Assembly (NCBI GenBank): GCA_019637585.1 | Contig: JAHBVL010000001.1 | Span: 620,001 to 684,000 of the forward strand | Direction: 5' to 3' | From: Thermomicrobiales bacterium | GTDB lineage: Bacteria; Chloroflexota; Chloroflexia; Thermomicrobiales; UBA6265 | Length of the DNA: 64,000 nucleotides | Part shown: positions 61,766 to 64,000 of the stretch, in pieces | Layout of the letters: each line of letters begins with the position of its first letter | Position numbering within the stretch: the first letter of the stretch is position 1 | Notes under the pieces: generated by a model | Seen by the model: only the letters and a program-made list of their open reading frames with translations | The model's database searches: none | What the model was told of the DNA's origin: nothing | Made by a program: the position numbers and the translations under genes

Positions 61766-61840
61766 TCCGTAGTTCGAGGTCCGAAGTCCGACATCCGAAG
61801 TCCGTAGTCCGGTTTGCTCTGGCAGAGCGCCGGAGGCTGC
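61765..61840 (+). repeat. Octad array and degenerate REP
   Basis: GTAGTCCG-type octads run from the stop codon to 61812. A degenerate REP (GGCAGAGCGCC core, no CTAC end) follows at 61816-61840. Confidence 0.75.
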
Positions 61841-61867
61841 GTTTGGGTGGAACTGCGACGCCGCAAC

Positions 61868-62329
61868 GCCGTAAACGGCTTCGCTCACAGTGCGATGCCC
61901 CTGACGGGGCTGAGCTTCTGGTCCGGAGGACCTTCGCACCGTGAGCCCGGCCCGTTCACGGCCGGGTGGATCTCGCGGACACTCTATTCGCCTGGGATCG
62001 GCAGATGACAGGAAACGTGGACAGTGCTGTCAAGGCGACGCTGCAACGCCGTAAACGCGGCTTCGCTCACAGTGCGATGCCCCTGACGGGGCCGGGTTTT
62101 TGGTCCGGAGGACCATTGCGCCGTGAGCCCGGCCCGTTTACGGCCGGGTGGATCTCGCGGACACTCCATTCGTCTGGGATCGGCAGATGGCAGGAAACGT
62201 GGACAGTGCTGTCCGGGCGACGCTGCAACGCCGTAAACGGCTTCGCTCACAGTGCAATGCCCCTTAAGGGGGCCGGGTTTTTGGTCCGGAGGACCATTGC
62301 ACCGTGAGCCCGGCCCGTTTACGGCCGAG
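61868..62329. repeat. Three tandem ~100-bp cruciform-like elements
   Basis: Cores at 61868-61966, 62048-62148 and 62230-62329, spaced 180 and 182 bases apart by ~80-base related spacers. Each has GCCGTAAACG at the left and its complement at the right, a 14-base inner stem (for copy three 62246-62259 with 62295-62308), and two small hairpins (CCCC/GGGG and GGTCC-GGA-GGACC). Stem bases change on both sides between copies. A fourth copy is at 14373. These fill most of the 679-base gap 61766-62444. Confidence 0.88.
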
Positions 62330-62386
62330 TGGATCTCGCGGAACCGCAGATGACCCAGGCGTCTATCGTAAAGGGGGACAACAACG

Positions 62387-62414
62387 AATCGGGGGAGTAG
62401 ATACTCCCCCGATT
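62387..62414 (-). terminator. Strong hairpin after the LPNTG repeat-protein gene
   Basis: AATCGGGGGAGTA (62387-62399) pairs with TACTCCCCCGATT (62402-62414), 13 perfect pairs. On the minus strand it lies 30 bases after the stop at 62445, with a T-containing stretch (CGTTGTTGT) behind it. On the plus strand it also closes the repeat block. Confidence 0.75.
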
Positions 62415-62444
62415 TGTCTTAGCTTTGCGAATGTCGTGTGATGC

Positions 62445-64000
62445 CTAGTGCATCCATCGCCGCCGGGTCGTCGCCGCACCCAGACCGAACAGCACCATCG
62501 ACCCGGCTAGTAGGAAGAGCGCGTTGCCATTCGACGTGGTTCCCGTTCCGGTGTTTGGCAGCGTGTTCACCTCCACACCACCGGGCTTCTGTGGCTTGTG
62601 CGGTTTGTGTGGCTTCTTGGTGACGTAGTTCCAGACGGTGATCTCCGTCATTTCATTTTCGTTCACCCAGAAATCCTCAGTCGCGCCGGTATCGACTTCG
62701 ACGATGGTGTGCGGACCCGTGACGTCATTCGTTACCGGCAGGGTGATCCATGCCACTCCGTCCTTGCCTGTGCGGAACGGAATAACAGACTCGTCATCAC
62801 CATAGACCCAGATTTCGAAGTCTGCCTTGCCGAGCCGGCAGTCGTGAGCATGACCGCCACCCTCGCCTCCGGCAGGCGAAATCGGGTAGTCGACCTCGAT
62901 AACGGTCCCCCGTTCCTTGGCCAGGCAGTAGTACTTGGTGACTTCCACCTGTCCGGAGATATAGACATAGTTAGTCACGTAGAGATACGACATCTGGGCC
63001 GCGACGATCGTGAATCCGTAGACCGTGCTGTCGCCAATTTCCTGGATGGTGTAGTCGCCAACGGGAAGGTCCGTCAGGTAAAGGTAGCCGCCTTCGGTCG
63101 TCGAGTAGGTGCCGATGACGGAGCCATTGTGCGAGATGGTGAAACTGGCCGGGCCCACGAAGCAGTTGGCATCATAGGAAAACTCGGACGAATAGTGGAC
63201 ACGCGCATCGTCCGGATTGGCAACGCGGCAGAAGCGCTTCACGAGCGTGAAATCGCCAGTCACCTGCCTGAACAGCACCGACCAGTCACCGGTGCCAGTG
63301 CCGATTGGATCGGTCAGGTTGCCATTCTGGAAGTGGAACACACTGTCGCCAGTCAGCACGAAGTTGGTTGGCGGGCTGACCAGCTGGATACGAATCGACT
63401 GGTTCGGAACAGTGAGCACCACGCTGCCGCCGCTGGTTCCGACATTGGTCAGACCCGGGAAAACCGACGCGTCGATCGCGTTGCCGGCGCTATCCAGGAT
63501 GGTGTAGACGGCGCCATCCATCGCCACATTGGAGCCGGTCGTCGCGTCGAAGCTGCGCAGTGTGAACTGCCGCGACTCGCGCGCAAAGAGCACTGACCAA
63601 TCCGACGCGCTGGTCGCCGAGGTCATGCTGTTGGTCTGGAAGTGGAAAACGCTGTCCCCGGTGAGCGTGAAGTAGGTTGGGGAACTGACGAGCTGAATGC
63701 GAATGGGCGCATCCGGGACGGTCAGCACTGTGCTGCCGCCGGTCGTGGTGACGTTCGTCAACCCAGGGAAATTCGTGGGATCGATGGCGTTCCCGTTCGC
63801 ATCCAGGATGTTGTAGACGGCGCCATCCATTGGCACGTTCGGCGACGTCGTCGCATTGAATGTGCGGAGGGTGAACTGTCGAGTTGGGATCGGCTCGAAG
63901 ACAACCGACCAGCTCGCACCGGTGATATTTGACAGTGTGTTGTTGTTCTGGAAATGGAACACACTATCGCCGGAGAGCTGATGCGCCGCTGGAGGACTGA
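62445..64000 (-). CDS. LPNTG wall-anchored repeat protein with SpaA-like domains (5' end outside window)
   Basis: The frame is open through the right edge, so the N-terminus is missing; 517 residues are visible. Near-identical ~103-residue repeats, each with LTGDSVFHFQ and MDGAVYNILD-type segments, follow each other (repeat starts 309 and 312 bases apart). Then come two Cys-containing SpaA-like domains: VKRFC...NCFVGPASFTI with LPVGDYTIQEIG, and TKYYC...HDCRLGKADFEIWV. The C-terminus has LPNTGTGTT, a hydrophobic helix (ALFLLAGSMVLFGLGAA) and RRRW, a sortase sorting signal. It is a likely adhesin or surface-layer component; only the fused sortase at 31693 is visible as an anchoring enzyme. Confidence 0.85.
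   Translation of the reverse strand, partial: SPPAAHQLSGDSVFHFQNNNTLSNITGASWSVVFEPIPTRQFTLRTFNATTSPNVPMDGAVYNILDANGNAIDPTNFPGLTNVTTTGGSTVLTVPDAPIRIQLVSSPTYFTLTGDSVFHFQTNSMTSATSASDWSVLFARESRQFTLRSFDATTGSNVAMDGAVYTILDSAGNAIDASVFPGLTNVGTSGGSVVLTVPNQSIRIQLVSPPTNFVLTGDSVFHFQNGNLTDPIGTGTGDWSVLFRQVTGDFTLVKRFCRVANPDDARVHYSSEFSYDANCFVGPASFTISHNGSVIGTYSTTEGGYLYLTDLPVGDYTIQEIGDSTVYGFTIVAAQMSYLYVTNYVYISGQVEVTKYYCLAKERGTVIEVDYPISPAGGEGGGHAHDCRLGKADFEIWVYGDDESVIPFRTGKDGVAWITLPVTNDVTGPHTIVEVDTGATEDFWVNENEMTEITVWNYVTKKPHKPHKPQKPGGVEVNTLPNTGTGTTSNGNALFLLAGSMVLFGLGAATTRRRWMH

Noticed and set aside
61966-62307. Repetitive open frame inside the tandem ~100-bp elements
   Set aside because: Frame shifts between copies, and stem-preserving changes point to structure, not coding.

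Overview
High-GC bacterial chromosome window. It looks like a single-membrane member of the Chloroflexota, most likely near Thermomicrobia. That placement is inferred from gene content: LPxTG-type sorting signals and a sortase, Tat-exported ABC binding proteins, two LLM-class oxidoreductases of the F420-using type, a bacterial eRF1-like protein, SDR/Gfo-Idh-MocA enzymes, and many GTG/TTG starts. No rRNA, tRNA or CRISPR was recognised.

Layout. 1-4.9 kb: a peptide/glycoside-type ABC importer (binding protein cut by the left edge, two permeases) followed by a Gfo/Idh/MocA oxidoreductase and a GalD-like sugar-acid dehydratase, a plausible sugar-acid uptake and catabolic operon. 5.0-5.8 kb: a REP-associated HUH transposase (RAYT) bracketed by GTAG-headed palindromes. 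5.8-8.3 kb: divergent nagA and an aldonolactone-oxidase-like flavoenzyme. 8.4-11.6 kb: three exported or anchored proteins including a trypsin-like protease. 11.6-18.1 kb: SDR, a polytopic membrane protein, a DUF2207-like protein, a NERD-nuclease/SF1-helicase and a small membrane stress protein. 18.2-20.1 kb: accD-accA. 20.1-20.9 kb: an MNT nucleotidyltransferase with an apparent remnant of its HEPN partner. 20.9-27.1 kb: LLM oxidoreductase, DUF1801, a second GlsB-like protein and a ferric-siderophore importer with a perfect 25-bp operator-like palindrome. 27.3-31.4 kb: oxidoreductase, VOC protein and a large STAND/LuxR regulator.

31.7-37.0 kb is the most unusual stretch: a secreted protein with five cysteine-bearing SpaA-like domains, a YPNTG motif and a complete C-terminal sortase in one chain, followed after one membrane protein by a Tat-exported protein with about 77 cysteines and an LPNTG anchor. 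A third LPNTG protein with the same kind of Cys-containing SpaA-like modules enters from the right edge (62.4-64.0 kb). Together they suggest a cell-surface display system.

37.2-53.1 kb: scattered metabolic genes (SDRs, baeRF, CocE-type hydrolase, cupin, ECF sigma plus membrane partner, methyltransferase, D-2-hydroxyacid dehydrogenase, LLM oxidoreductase, a binding-protein/SDR/hydrolase operon, PPOX and MBL proteins). 53.3-61.8 kb: GntR/FCD regulator and a complete dipeptide/oligopeptide ABC operon (binding protein, two permeases, two ATPases) with an alpha/beta-hydrolase-like protein and a duplicated EthD protein, probably a regulated catabolic island.

Intergenic DNA is rich in repeats: GTAG-headed REPs of two sequence types, 7-bp and 8-bp arrays close to stop codons, 36-bp palindromic units, 14-bp tandem repeats, and a ~100-bp cruciform-like element present once at 14.4 kb and three times in tandem at 61.9-62.3 kb.
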